A stretch of DNA of 64,000 bases from Marasmius tenuissimus (Eukaryota; Basidiomycota; Agaricomycetes; Agaricales; Marasmiaceae), in NCBI GenBank assembly GCA_029532415.1, contig JAQOTA010000058.1, positions 1,550,001-1,614,000 of the forward strand. The letters are read 5' to 3'. How positions within the stretch are numbered: the stretch's first letter is position 1; the number at the start of each line of letters is the position of its first letter. The notes beneath the pieces are model-generated. The model was given only the letters and a program-made list of their open reading frames with translations. It was not told where the DNA came from and ran no database searches. Of this stretch, positions 47,001-59,431 are shown in pieces. The position numbers and the translations under genes are program-made.

Positions 47001-47328
47001 GACATTGGCGTCCGCGGGGAAGAGGATTCGGGTGCGCGACTCAACGGTATCAAGAACGTCAAGTGCTAAGTCTTTGAAGGACATGGCAGAGCTGCTAGAG
47101 GTATCTGAGATTTATGTATTGACCGATTCCTCGTATTCTAATAAGATGAGGCGCACCATTTTCCAGAGCTTCCTGCAAAAGCGAAGCCCACGCTATCCTC
47201 GCCTCTATCGTGTCTGCTAGCCGTTGTCGAAGCCCAATCTCCACATCGACTTCAGGAATGATTGCTTGCAGATATCTGGCCTCTGTGTCATCAAGCTCTT
47301 CTATTCTTCTTCGTTTATTTGGGTGCAT
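44099..47328 (-). CDS. YEATS-domain protein, YEATS2-like
   Basis: YEATS domains read acylated histone lysines. This protein is the kind found in ATAC- or related chromatin complexes, which is inference. Seven exons (47328-47157, 47104-46214, 46163-46105, 46048-45824, 45774-45573, 45513-45284, 45232-44099) sum to 970 residues exactly. The N-terminus MHPNKRRRIEELDDTEARYL is helical. A Cys/His cluster follows (RCPTCLRHSFSTLQGLYNHS, ISHHVEWGSHEECVKAC). The YEATS domain starts FHITCRITITDHSLFIP, then THKWMVSVESSAY, MPAPHMFDALSTKDPPFVVV and MTRPEGQTVVYEHW. A second Cys motif is KWCRTCGLGLSLHG. The C-terminus LTPMHVLGAINNAQAGGNAL resembles the helical C-terminal module of YEATS2-type proteins. The acceptor at 45514 is the second AG of a CAGAG tandem. 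Confidence 0.88.
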
Positions 47329-47475
47329 TGAGAGTCCTGAGCCACCGGGGCTGTGGGTGCCAGTGGGTGCAGAAGGCGAAATTTTGGAAAGGGAATGTTG
47401 CTGACGTAATTGACCGAAGATGTGACAATGACGAGCACGTGGGAGCGTGTTGCAAATGTCACGTTTTCTCTCAAC

Positions 47476-49160
47476 ATGTCTTCCGACGACGGTGACGACA
47501 GTGACCTCGGTACGTTCGACCCTCTCAATCGAACTTTTGAGTCGACCTCAATGTTTTGAACGCAGGTGGTCTCGGTCCGACTACTCCAGCCCCACCTCCC
47601 AGGACCACTGCCACGAAGCGCAATCCACGATTAACGAAATCGCAGCATGTGAACACAGATGCCGGCCCCTCCAAACAAACGGCGCGAAGGACTGGCAGGA
47701 CACGACTAAACAGCATGGAACCCGAGAAGATAATTTACGTTGATGAAGACCAAGAACAGGACGAACTCGCCTCGGTCCACACGGTGTCGACAATGCCACA
47801 ACAGCCGAGGAAGACCTCCGTCCCAGCTCGTGCGACCAGTGCTCGCCCGCAAACCGTCAACGGCAACAAAGGGAAGCAAAAGGCCGCACCTAGGTCGCGA
47901 ACCACAAGGAAACAACCGGAGCCAGAGGTCGAAGTCATTGAGGATTCTGGCGACGAAGAGCAGGAGGTTGATTTGGTCCCCAGTCTCGCACCAGTTATCA
48001 ACGACTCAGGGACATCTGGCCACGCTCGACATAGACAACCTGCGAAAGACTCTGCTGTCATTCGAGAACGCAAGCGTGCCGAAGAAGTGAGCCCAGCAGT
48101 TTCCCCAACAGTTGCGCCCTAACCCCATCCATCAGGCCGAAGCACGATGTCAGGATTTGTTGAAACAGCTAGATGAGATCAACAGGATAAGGGTTAGCGA
48201 ACCAGAGAAGCTACTTGAAGCTTTCCAAGAGCAACACCGAGTCGAAATCGAGGGTGCGTAACTTGGACCATCTTCTTAGGGAGACTTGGATTGATCATGC
48301 TAGTAGCCAAAGAGAAGCTGATCAATGAACTCAATTCTGCCCTCGCAAAGGTCGAACCACTCTCGAAATCCGGAAAGAGCTCGGTCTTGAATCTTCTGAC
48401 GAGGGAAGCTGCCGATGAAGAGAAGAAAGGTGTATTGCATCAAGTCAGCAAACTCAAGGAGGCGGTCGCACAAAGAGATGTCGCTATACAAGAAAAAGAC
48501 AAGCTAATCAAGGAGAAGGAGAACCTTGGTGAGTCTCTAAATGGCCTCGGTACATGTCACGACTTGATTAATGTGCCTCTAGAGCGGATAATGGAGCAAG
48601 AGGTGGAAGATCTGAGGCGCGAACGTGAAAATCTCGTCAAAAAGCCGCCTGGTTCCGCCCAACGAGGAAGAGGGAACCCTCTGGGCTATGACGATCCAAA
48701 GCACACCGAAGTCATCAAGTTCTACGAAGATAGCACCAACCTACTTATACCCCACTTGAAAGTTCAGCCCGGAAATCACGGAAAGGACGACTGGATCTTG
48801 ACATGTATCTATAGCTACGTGGGCGATGGGGAGAGTCCGCCAACGAAGAGTGAGTACACATCAGTCGTTTCATGAGAAACCTCCTTTGATAGGCTCTGTT
48901 CAGGCCTCAACTTTTCATTGAGAACCTCTTATGAGAACAAAGCTGAGCCGAATGAACACCCCAGGCTCGTCCAAACGATGTTCTATGTCCCGCAAATGCT
49001 AGAGATGGAGCCAGCAGAGTTCGTGGCGAAACTGGGATTTTTGGGTTCCTCATTTTCCTTTCCAAGAACACAATTACCACTATTCTTACGCACCATGTAC
49101 GATACCATCGGCGGAGCACTGGATTCAAACGACTCAGATGTTGAAGTGGTGGATGCATAG
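47476..49160 (+). CDS. Monopolin-type kinetochore protein Csm1/Pcs1
   Basis: Six exons (47476-47509, 47566-48086, 48136-48253, 48307-48528, 48583-48849, 48904-49160) sum to 472 residues. The N-terminal 200 residues are disordered and basic (KQKAAPRSRTTRKQ). A long coiled coil follows (EARCQDLLKQLDEINRIRVS, VLHQVSKLKEAVAQRDVAIQ). The C-terminal globular RWD-like domain has DDPKHTEVIKFYEDSTNLLI, DDWILTCIYSY, VPQMLEMEPAEFVAKLGFL and QLPLFLRTMYDTIGG. This matches the Csm1/Pcs1 C-terminal domain, which clamps kinetochore proteins and, in yeasts, acts in rDNA and centromere cohesion. An upstream in-frame ATG at 47428 is possible but lies within the 147-bp divergent promoter shared with the YEATS gene. 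Confidence 0.85.
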
Positions 49161-49241
49161 TCTATCATGTATTATCCGATTCCTTGCTCCAGATCTAATT
49201 TTTTTCTAGGGATACATTATTGTTATTTACGACCTCGCATC

Positions 49242-51927
49242 TCACTCGACGCGCTTGGCTATGTGCCAGTCCAGTTTGTCTGCCCATTGAGGAAGTAAGT
49301 CGTATATCTGCTCCACATCCTTGTCTCCACGACCCGATAGACACTAGTCGGAAATTCAGGAAGGCGTGATAATCGCGAAGCTACAAGCAGACTTACCACG
49401 ACAAGGTCAGAATCTTTGGGCATCGTCTTGGCAAGACGTACTGCCTCCCAGATCGCATGCGAAGATTCCAAGGCTAGGCAAGAACATCAGCGTGGTCATA
49501 AGGATACCGAGTGAGGGTGCTCACCAGGAATGATACCCTCTTTTTGTGTCAACATTCTGAATCCTCGAAGAGCTTCTTCATCAGTTGCGACGACATATTC
49601 AGCTCGACCCGAATCCTTCAACCAAGCATGCTCCGGGCCAACACCGGGATAGTCAAGCCCAGCACTGATGGAATGGGTCTCTATGATCTGTCCGGCTGTC
49701 GACTGCAAGATATATGTTCGCACGCCGTGGAGAACGCCCGGTACACCCTTTGACAAGGTAGCACTGTGTCTGACACCATCCGTACCTAGGAATGTTTGAG
49801 GGAAAGTTTCAACGAAGAAATTTCGAATTTTAAGCATACCTTCACCGCCTGCCTCCACACCGACCAGTCGAACCGACTTATCACCGATGAAGTCGTAGAA
49901 CGTCCCGATGGCATTGCTCCCTCCTCCGACACAAGCCACGACAGTATCAGGAAGTTTTCCACGCTTCTCCTTCATCTGAGCTTTGATTTCCTCACTGATG
50001 ACTTTTTGAAAGTCCCGAACGATGGTGGGGAATGGATGAGGGCCGATAGCGGAGCCAACGAGATAATGTGTCGTCGAGAGGTTGGTCACCCAATCTCTCA
50101 TCGCTTCGTTGACAGCATCCTTTAACGTGCAAGAGCCCGAGTTGACAGGAACGACCTGGTATCCCGCTCAGACGAAGCTTCCGGTAGATTTCATGAAAAA
50201 CTAACCTTCCCACCAAGCATCTCAATCCTGAAAACGTTGAGAGCTTGTCGTCGAACATCCTCAGAGCCCATGTAGACTATGCACTCCATCCCGAACTTGG
50301 CGCACACGGTAGCCGTCGCAACACCATGCTGACCAGCACCAGTCTCGGCAATAATTCGTGTTTTCCCAATTCTCCGAGCCAGGAGAATCTGAGAATAAAG
50401 TTGAGTTCATGATGGCATCGAATAGCGACTGAACACGCTCACCTGCCCCATTGCATTGTTAATTTTATGCGAACCGGTGTGGTTCCTGAAAGAAGTGAGC
50501 AGTAATTCCGAAATTTTGTACGAGTGTCGCTCACAAATCTTCACGTTTCAGCCAGATGTTAGCGCCTCCCGCCTCTTTTGTGAGGTTCTCGGCGAGGTAA
50601 AGTCCTGAGGGGCGGTTCATGTACGGATAATGACCCCGGAACTCCTTCCAAAATTCCGGATCAGCCATGGCCGATTTGTGAGCCTCCTCGAGTTCAACCA
50701 AACAATCGAACAAAGCTTCCGGAACGTACTGGCCGCCAAATTCTCCGAACCGAGCTGGTAGTACGACAGGTTCAGAGGCTGAGTTTGCAACCGGTGCACC
50801 TGTCTTGCTCGCGTTCACCGTAGGAGTTGTCAATCGCGGAGGTGGTGGTGATCGAGACTTGACTGGCTGTCCTTTGAGAGAAATCTCCCCACAGAACTTC
50901 TCGACATTATCGATGTGCTGACCAGGCGGGGAGTTCTTGATGACCGAAACCAGTCTACTGCCGATGACTACACCCTCTGCACCTGCATCCGCGACGAAAT
51001 CAAAGTGACCCCGGTTGGCAACACCAAAGCCAACAGCGAGTGGCACGGTGGCGTACTCCTTGACACGGCTGATAATGTCTGGAAGAGCGTTGTTCATGGC
51101 GACACCTTCCGATGACCCTGTGGTACCCATCTACATCGCTTCAGAGACGTCGCAAAAACAACACATTTCAGTCTGAATCACCTTCGAGACGACGTAAATG
51201 AAGGAGTCGGCGATGGACGACAAGAACTTGATTCGATGAAGTGTGGTCGAAGGTGCGATCAAGGGAACGTAAGACAAGCTACATGGACTTCGTTAACGCG
51301 ACATGCAATATCCAAAGTCGTTTGTTACTCACTTCGCTTTTGTACACTTGTCTCGGAATGTTAGCGCTTCTTCAGGTGGAAGGTCGACCATAATAAATCC
51401 ATTGGCCCCCGCTGTACTGGCATCTTGAATTGCCCTGTCTTCACCATAAGCCAGGATCGGATTGTAATATCCTAGTACGATCGTTAACACCGGGTGTTCA
51501 TCGACGCCTTTAGTACATACCCATCAGGATCACGGGTGCGGTGAGGCCTTTGCTTCGTGCTTCTCTAAGCTGTCCGAGGACTGTAGGATAGTCGATGTCG
51601 TGTTGTAGTGCAATCTATGGATTCCAAAAGATTGAGCCCAAGTCTGATTTCAACACAATTTTCATGGCGCACCGTATTGCTCTCCTGAATCGCCGGTCCG
51701 TCTGCTATGGGATCGGAAAACGGTACACCTAGCTCAATGATATCGGAGCCCCCATTTTGCATGGCAAGCAACAGTGGAACGGTATCCTCCTTCTTCGGGT
51801 ATCCAGCGGTCAGGAAGGTGACCAAGGCGGGTGCGCCCTGAAGGAAACGGTGAGATCGATCGACACAGGGTACACAGAGACGAACCTCAGCCTTTTTCTT
51901 CTCGAAAACGTTTCTTAACTTGTCCAT
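49242..51927 (-). CDS. TRP5: Bifunctional tryptophan synthase
   Basis: The fused alpha-beta enzyme makes tryptophan from indole-3-glycerol phosphate and serine in the cytosol. The alpha part is at the N-terminus: [36 protein letters not shown] (catalytic Glu and Asp), [16 protein letters not shown], and [21 protein letters not shown] linker follows ([20 protein letters not shown]). The beta part has [30 protein letters not shown] (PLP lysine), [35 protein letters not shown] (phosphate site), [20 protein letters not shown] and the last exon [20 protein letters not shown]. There are about a dozen exons with short introns. It converges on CSM1 (81 bp apart) and diverges from the asparaginase gene (147 bp). 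Confidence 0.95.
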
Positions 51928-51981
51928 GGTGACGGTATGTGAGGCAGCAGGGATAGGTAGGGATTTGGAGCTTCGAGGGTC

Positions 51982-51987
51982 GAGTCA
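51982..51987 (-). promoter_or_regulatory. Gcn4/CPC1-type site in the TRP5 promoter
   Basis: TGACTC on the minus strand lies 55 bp upstream of the TRP5 start codon, inside the 147-bp promoter shared with the asparaginase gene. TGACTC is the core bound by Gcn4/Cpc1 in fungi, and tryptophan genes are classic targets. A CACGTG E-box is nearby at 52011-52016. Only the motif match is seen; function is inferred. Confidence 0.4.
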
Positions 51988-52074
51988 GGAATCATTTTAT
52001 CTAACCGGACCACGTGGCTGTGATTGAAGAATTTTTAGATCTAATCAGTTTGGCCCGGAGTTTTCCCCGGAGTT

Positions 52075-54674
52075 ATGATCGGGGCTGCTTTTTCGCCTTC
52101 CAAGGCCCAACATTCAGTTGACGACCCGAGCATCCGATCTCAACTCGACCCCATCATGACCTCTCAGCTCGTCAATGAATCAAGGGTTCTCATCATCTAT
52201 ACAGGAGGAACGATAGGGATGCTTGTTGGGCAACAAGGCTATGTTACCGAGCCAAACTTCCTAACTGAAACTCTTAGAAGTCAAGCCAGATTCCACGACC
52301 CGCTGCAAAATTCTCTCTTCTCGAATTCAGACTCTGTACAAGGCTTCAGAGAATGGAGCTTGAGCAGCGGTAGGAGCAGTCCCTCTGGACATGAATCGGG
52401 TGTTGGAACACCGTCGAACGAGTCCTTTCCACAGCCAACACTGCCCGTGCGCTCTGCACGGCCCATCGGGCATGTTCCGACCTTGTCTCCCAAAGGCGAC
52501 AAAGGTCATAAAAAACAAGAGCATCCTACCTCAGTTGAAGTCGCGCCGGGAATCTATGAAGCAAATATACCCAGTCTTGTTACCCCGCGCAGTGCAGTTC
52601 CCGGAACGAGTGGCAGTAAATGTATTCGATACGCAGTCTTAGAGGTAAGTGGACGCGTGTCCTGCCTTCAAACAGCAACTCAGAGCCTCTGTAGTGGGAA
52701 ACATTGTTGGATAGCAGTAACGTCCAAATAGAGGGTGGGTACAGCAACAAACATTCCTGGCCACGATTTGACCCGAATCACGGAACTTAGACTGGATCAG
52801 AATCGCCACCGAGATAGAGCTCAACTATGCCACATTCGATGCCTTCGTTATTTTACATGGCACCGACACAATGTCATATTCGTCGAGTGCTCTCAGCTTT
52901 CTCCTTGAAGATCTCGGAAAGACAGTGGTCCGTGTCTCTCAAGTTCTTATCCCGGGCTGTATCAAGCGAAACTCCCATTCAGATAGTAACCGGTGCCCAA
53001 ATACCCCTCTCACAATTGAGGAATGATGCGATCGATAACCTGATGGGAGCATTGACCATCGCTGGCCACTACATCATTCCAGGTTCGTCCAATATCAGCA
53101 GTGCTCGACAATGAGGCTGACTGGTCTGTAGAATGCTCCCTGTACTTCAACCACACACTCTTCCGTGGCAATAGGGTCTCAAAAGTGTCTTCGTATGACC
53201 TAAACGCGTTCGATAGCCCCAACTTTGGTTCTTTGGTTAAAGGTACGGGATTTAGATCGAAACAGGATTGAAAGAGCTGATCGAGCATGTAGTCGGTATC
53301 GATATTGTCGTGAACTGGAACGACGTGATCCGACCAACCAGTCTACGGCCATTTAGAGCTCACAAAGGTAAACTCGATACCCTTTTACGAGACAACTAAC
53401 TACAACCCGAAGTCCTTTCGTTTTTCTAGAGATGTCCCCGCACGTCGGTACGTGTTACACAATGAATCATGACAGCTTTAGCTTACCTTTCGCTCTAGCT
53501 ACTCTTCGGCTGTTTCCTGGTATCACAGCGGCGACTGTTCGTGCTTTTTTTATGCCTCCGATTCGCGGAGTCATTTTAGAGACTTTCGGGGCGGGGAATG
53601 CACCTCAACGCAGCGATCTCATGAGCGCGTTGAAGGAAGCGTGTGAAAGCGGGATCATCGTCGTCGCAATTACTCAGTGTACCAGAGGCACCGTTTCCGA
53701 CGCCTACGAAACAGGCCGGACCCTGCTTCAAACGGGAGTCGTCCCAGGGGGTGATATGACTCCGGAGGTACGTTTTCGAGAGTAATAGCAAGACACTACT
53801 GTATCTCACTTCCTGGTTAGTGTGCTCTGGCTAAGCTGTCATATTTACTTTCCAAACCCGAGTTATCGGTGGAGGAGGTTCGGAAGCTGATGGGTGTATC
53901 ATTGCGTGGAGAGCTCACTCGACCATCAACCGCTCCCGCTCCCTCCACCCTTAACATTGAAAAGAACCTGGAAAACCTCGAGGGCGTCCTTTCACGGTTC
54001 ATCGGTCTTTCCCATTCAAATACATCGTTCTCCAAGACGCCTTCTATTGTGGTGTCTGACATTGAAAACTCGTCCAAGGACGCCGCTGCACCCTGGTCAT
54101 GGACAGTTGCCGAAGCGTCCTCGACTGAAGCGGTGCTCTTTCCTTTCTTGGTTCACCTCTCGGTCGCAAAAAATGACGTGGATACTCTGAAATACTGCCT
54201 CGACTCCGGAGACCCACCCGCCGAGGACGCAGCTCAACCCTCTGGTGTAGACACTCCAAACACGCCAAGACTCACCAATGTCGCAGGGGGATTGATTAAT
54301 TGCCTGGAGCCGGGCTCCGGAAGAACACCGCTGCATGTTGCTGCACTGAATGGGCACACAGAGTGCCTCGACTATCTCTTGCACTCTGGTGCTCTCGTCC
54401 ACTTACGCGATAGCCTTGGCCATACTCCCTTATACTATGTGAGTCGCACCGTCCCGTACAGGATATTCTTGATCTGACAGGGGAACCTCAGGCCGCCCGT
54501 CAGAAGCACATGGATGTAGTGACGAAACTCACTCAGGCAGGTGCCACTCTCAGCGGATCAGATGGTGTCTTCGCGAAGATAGCCATGATCCTAAACGCAA
54601 CTGGCACTGCCAGCGATAGTGAGGAGGAAAAGGCCTGGTCAGTAGCAGGATTCCAACTTCAGTCTGCGGCTTAA
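52075..54674 (+). CDS. L-asparaginase with C-terminal ankyrin repeats
   Basis: A type I (cytosolic) asparaginase converts asparagine to aspartate and ammonia. The first active-site motif is VLIIYTGGTIGML and the second is FVILHGTDTMSYSSS. LTGAQIP-type sequence follows the intron (TGAQIPLSQLRNDAIDNLMG). Further family features are SLYFNHTLFRGNRVSK, PPIRGVILETFGAGNAPQR, VVAITQCTRGTVSDAYETG and GGDMTPECALAKLSYLLS. After about residue 430 come ankyrin repeats (SGRTPLHVAALNGHTECLDY, LGHTPLYYAARQKHMDVVTK), as in eukaryotic 60-kDa lysophospholipase-type asparaginases. An unusually long Ser/Pro-rich insert lies between the first and second motifs (VQGFREWSLSSGRSSPSG). Start 52075 is used; Met at 52156 just before the fold (MTSQLVNESRVLI) is equally possible. 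Confidence 0.92.
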
Positions 54675-54907
54675 AAATGCTTCAAATCAAAATATCACTC
54701 TTCGTATAGAATATAGAATAATACAGATGTAACTTTCTTCTTGGTCAGTTCAAAACACGAACCAGAACCTCAATGATCCGAATTGGCATCAGTCTGAACT
54801 TGTGTGGGCGACTACTGGGCGCTTAGCTACATGCCCACCTACCGGAAGGGGAAACCTCTTTTTCTGACTCGTTCTCGATCGACAAGATCTTTCCCCTCTA
54901 CTCAAGA

Positions 54908-56287
54908 ATGGCGTCCAAGCCCCAAGCAGCAGCAAATCAACGATTCGTAGAAGAGCTAGCATCTCGCTTGAGGAGGAGGTCGGTTGGCTCACTTACTCTG
55001 GTATCCCGTGCTTAATCGATACCAGGCAAATTGTTGGTTCACGAGCTACGGCACTGGAGACGCTACTGGTTTTGCGACAAGTCGTATCGAAAGCAAGGTT
55101 CTCGAATATAGAACAATTGGTAGAAATAATAAGAAGTGTGGGTCGGCGTCTGGTGGAAGCACAACCAAAAGGTTCGATCGAATGGTATAATTATCAGAGC
55201 TGTTTCTCAGTCTACCGCAATGTACAGAGCATTCCGTTGGGAACACAGTTCGAAAAGTCCTACACCACATCCGTGAAGAATACCACACTGCGACAGAAAA
55301 TGCCCCATCCTCGTCGACTAGAAAGTTCTCGATCGCACAGTTTGTTCGGCAAGGACAACCTAGAAGAAATCCTGTCGTTGTCAAGTCGGAAGGGAAACCG
55401 ACACTGAAGGAAAATGACCCAGACGACCCCGATTCGTTTGCGAGGGGGTTGAAGCCGGTGCTGATGGAAGCGATTCAAGACGTCTTCGATGAGCTCGAGA
55501 CGGTGTACGATAATATATCCAAGAATGCAAAAGATCATATCCATTCTGAGTTCGTTGTCTCCTGTGCAGTTTTCACTCGATACTCATGCTTTGCTTCCCA
55601 GCGAAATCATCCTCACGCTCGGCATGTCAAAAACAGTAGAATCATTTCTAAAAACTGCATCTCATCATCGAAATTACACGGTCATCGTTGCGGAGACAGC
55701 GCCCTCGTACGTCCTCGAGTCCTCGAGAGCCAGTCTCCAGAATTACCTTACTGAACGTAGTCTAGATATGGTGGCCGAGCCATGGCACAATCACTATCAG
55801 CAGCCGGCATATCGACATTCTTGGTCCCCGACTCCTCAATATACGCTTTGATGTCTCGGGTTAACAAAGTCATCCTTGGTGCACATGCCATTCTTGCCAA
55901 CGGGGGAATGTTCGCCACAACAGGTTCGTTATTGGCCGCGACCGCAGCGCACTCCTACAGCACCCCAGTAGTCGTGTGCGCGGGTCAATTCAAAGTGACC
56001 CCATTGTGGAATCTATACCATGAATATGGTGCTTTAGATTTTGGAGATCCAAGCGCGGTTTTGGGCTTTGATGAGGGGGATTTGGTGAACAAAGTGGATG
56101 TCGTTAACCCGTATTACGACTATGTTAGACCGGAGCTTGTGGACGCGTATATCACGAACTAGTGAGTTTCAGTAGTTCGCTCCCCTCCCCCCTGCTCAGC
56201 TCCATTCTTCGCAGTGGTGATCATCCGCCTTCTTCAATATACCGACTCATCAAAGAGAGCTACGATGACGAAGACATTGACCTCTAA
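54908..56287 (+). CDS. GCD7: eIF2B subunit beta
   Basis: This is a regulatory subunit of the eIF2B guanine nucleotide exchange factor for eIF2, in the cytosol. About six exons are joined. MASKPQAAANQRFVEELASR is followed by QIVGSRATALETLLVLRQVV, EQLVEIIRSVGRRLVEAQPK, EHSVGNTVRKVLHHIREEYH and HSDEIILTLGMSKTVESFLK. Then come VIVAETAPSYGGRAMAQSLS, ISTFLVPDSSIYALMSRVNK and VILGAHAILANGGMFATTGS. The last exon YGDHPPSSIYRLIKESYDDE ends at 56285-56287. The intron before YGGR uses the acceptor tctag; the nearer gtag would break the frame. It converges on GUF1 with 91 bp between stops. Confidence 0.93.
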
Positions 56288-56378
56288 TTAGTGTTGTATC
56301 CTGTACTATTCTATCCAAGTATACTATGTAGATTGTAGCGTATTAGAAAGCAGTTCATCACCTCTGGGCTTCGTCCAT

Positions 56379-59300
56379 CTATTTTCTAAGTATATCGAAA
56401 AATGCTTCTTGAGGTAGATCAACGGTTCCTATACGTTTCATCCTCTTTTTGCCTTCCTTCTGGTTTTCTAGATGCTTCATTTTCCGTTCGTAATGTCCTA
56501 ATAGTGACAGACAAATCAATGGAATGAAACGTCGGAAGAGAGTGCCAAAGGATATCTTACCACCATACAAGCCAGCTGTAACATCTGCTCTCATAGCAGA
56601 AAGCGTCTCTCGTGCAATGACCTTCTTCCCGATTGCAGCTTGGATCGGAACCTCGAATAGCTGTCGCGGGATAACTTTGTCTGTGAGCAAAAATTAGGGT
56701 TTCCTCTCTGAGCTAGTTACGAAGGAGGCACGTACGAAGTTTCTTCACCCAGGCGCGTCCTACTTTCTCTTGGGCTGATTTGTGGACGATCAGCGCCAAG
56801 GCATCCACAGGTTTCCCATTCAAGAGGAAAGACATCTGGATGCGACATCAGGGAAGCGTCAGCAGCAAGCGGTCAATGCCACTCACCTTCGACAAGTCAC
56901 TCTGTCGATATCCAGCATCCTCATAACTGATCGTTCACTCTTAGTAAGATCACGCCACCAACCGTGAATGAAAAAAAAAGACGCACTCAAAACTAGCGAA
57001 TCCGGAACTGCGACTTTTCAACTGATCGAAAAAGTCGGTAACAATTTCGCTGAGAGGGAGCACACATGTAAGAATAATGCGAGACGAGGAAGAATCTGAG
57101 CCCGTGTCTAGATAGCGGTGGTCAAGGTCTTCGGCTCGGTGAGAAAAACAAAGATCCATCATTTCTCCAAAGTATTCTGGATGGATAAGTGCTGTGAGAC
57201 TTTCGCGAAGATGTATTTGATAACGATAGACGTGCCTTCGGGGACGATGATAGATGCCTTCACCACAGGTTCCTGGATCTCTTTGACCTTTGAGCTAGGA
57301 TCGCTTGCGTCTGGGAATTCGGTCGGGTTGCTAATGAAGACTTCCTTGTCCCTGTATATCACTTTACGTTCCAGTGAGTACACGAACACGGTTCTCTTTT
57401 CGAGGTTCACACCTTTGAAGGGCACCGTGGGGGCTGTAATGATGATGTTGGCGTCGTACTCGTCTTCGAGCCGCTGCCGGAAGACGTCCATGTGCAGGGT
57501 TCCGAGGAAACCTAATCTCGAGCCCTGACCGAGGGCCGAAGAAGACTCCCTTTGCACAGTGACACTACGGTCCGTAAGAGTGAGCTAAGGAAGGTACTCA
57601 GTCAATGCACCAGCAGCTTCGAGTGACGAAATATTTACTCTCTTGATAGATTCCTCCAACTTGGGGAAATCGTTACTGTTCACGGGGAATACGCCGGCGA
57701 AAACCTGAGACACGGGGAGTGGTCAGAAGAGCCGAATTCGGCTCAGGGAACAGATCACCCTCACCATGGCTTTGGAAGGTTTGAATCCCGGCATTGGCTC
57801 AACTGGCTCGCCAACCCGATACAGGGTGTCGCCGATGTGTGCTGCAGAGTGTTTTTGTGTCAGTTCTTTTACCCTGACATTATAGATAAAATACCAACCC
57901 TCCGAGGATTCCTTCATGTTACAGGCAATATAACCAACCTGACCAGGATGAAGACTGTTTGTAGGCACCTCTTCAGGATGCATGATTCCTATTTCGGTGA
58001 CCTCGTATCGTTTGCGAGTGTGACATGATTGAATCCTATCGCCTAAAGACCTTTCTGGTGAGGGGGACGGTTCGCGATGCTGAGGATATGACTGACCCTT
58101 TTTCAAGACACCTTGTTGGATGTTGAGTAGCGATATCACGCCGCGGTATCGATCGTATCTATGCGAATTAGGTCAGAGACCGTCTGCCAAGCGTGCACGC
58201 ACAGACTCACAGAGAATCGAAGAGGAAAGCCTTTACGGGAGCCTTGAGGTCGCTTGGAGGTGGAGGAGGTATGCGTTCCACGACGGCACGCAAGACTGCG
58301 TCCACGCCTTTGCCGGTCTTGGCGGAAATGGGAATAATGTCTGCTGGATCGATTCCAAATGTCGACTGCATCTGTGCAGCAATTAGCTCTGGTTGTGCGG
58401 CAGGTAAATCGATCTGTATGAATAGACATGAGCGAAGAGTTTTCAGTGAGGGAAGTGCCCGGCATTCACTTTATTGAGAACAGGAATGATGGTGAGTCCG
58501 CGTTCTCGGGCAATGTGGAATACAGAAATTGATTGAGCCTGAACACCTTGGCTGGCATCTACCTATAATAGCGGTCAATGTCGTGTATGTGTAGAAACTT
58601 CGTGATTGGTACGCACGAGAAGCAAAGCACCCTGACAGGCTGCTAGTGACCGACTAACTTCCCATGCAAAGTCAACATGTCCCTGACACCAGCACTTGAG
58701 AATCATACATATAGGAACCAATGGATGGAGCGACGAACTGGCGTGTCAATGAGGTTTAAAAGGTGCCTTCTGCCATTGAATTCATGTATCATGCTGTCAA
58801 AACCGTCAGGCTACCGTCCCTCTACGCGTTTTCGAACGTTGTGTACCTTGCGGTCTGAGCCTTAACTGGTGGAAAACGCGTCAACTTTCTGTGGGTATGA
58901 CAAGGCATAGTCGCGCACCTGTTATACCACGATCCCTTTCCACCTTCAATTTATCGAGCACTTGTTCATTTTTACCAGATTCCTTCTTTGCAATCGTTCT
59001 GGTGAGCTATAGAAAGGTTGAGTATATGGTAGAGACGGGAAGCTGGCCGCAACAACCTCAAGTAACCTAAGGGAATCAGGTCGGGACCATTCACCGGGAA
59101 AACTTCAAAACTCTTACCTATCAGCGAGCGTAGATTTTCCATGGTCTAAGAAGAAGATTATTCGCGACAGGCAGAGATGAAGCAGAGGTGTTGGAGTCTA
59201 CCAATGTGTGCAATTATAGAGAAATTCCTAAAGTCCGGGCTAAGCAAGGCTGGGTTCGAGAGCGTTGCAAAGAGCGCACCTAATAACGTCGGTAGGATAA

Positions 59301-59431
59301 TCTTCTGTCTTGACCGCATGTTTCTGGGCTACGTTGTAGCGGAAACTCGAGCTAAAATTCCGTCTTGCGGGAATCTCGGTCCTCAATGCGGGTGGAAGAT
59401 GACCGAAGGTGATTCGCCAAGCGAACCGCAT
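56379..59431 (-). CDS. GUF1: Mitochondrial translation factor Guf1 (EF4/LepA)
   Basis: This membrane-associated GTPase back-translocates stalled mitochondrial ribosomes. The start at 59431 gives a presequence ([27 protein letters not shown]). After an intron, [20 protein letters not shown] carries the G1 P-loop. [20 protein letters not shown] and [17 protein letters not shown] (switch I), [19 protein letters not shown] (G3) and [13 protein letters not shown] (G4) follow. The LepA C-terminal part ends [20 protein letters not shown] and KDV-less [13 protein letters not shown]. There are a dozen or more small exons, including one of only 10 nt at 59058-59067 (encoding LLE with flanking bases). 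Each junction at the 5' end was phase-checked. It diverges from RGP1 with 345 bp between starts. Confidence 0.93.

Noticed and set aside
47101..47150. 19-nt intron joining the first two exons of the YEATS gene
   Set aside because: Too short to splice; the gtgcgc donor at 47156 gives a normal 52-nt intron and an exact 971-codon sum.
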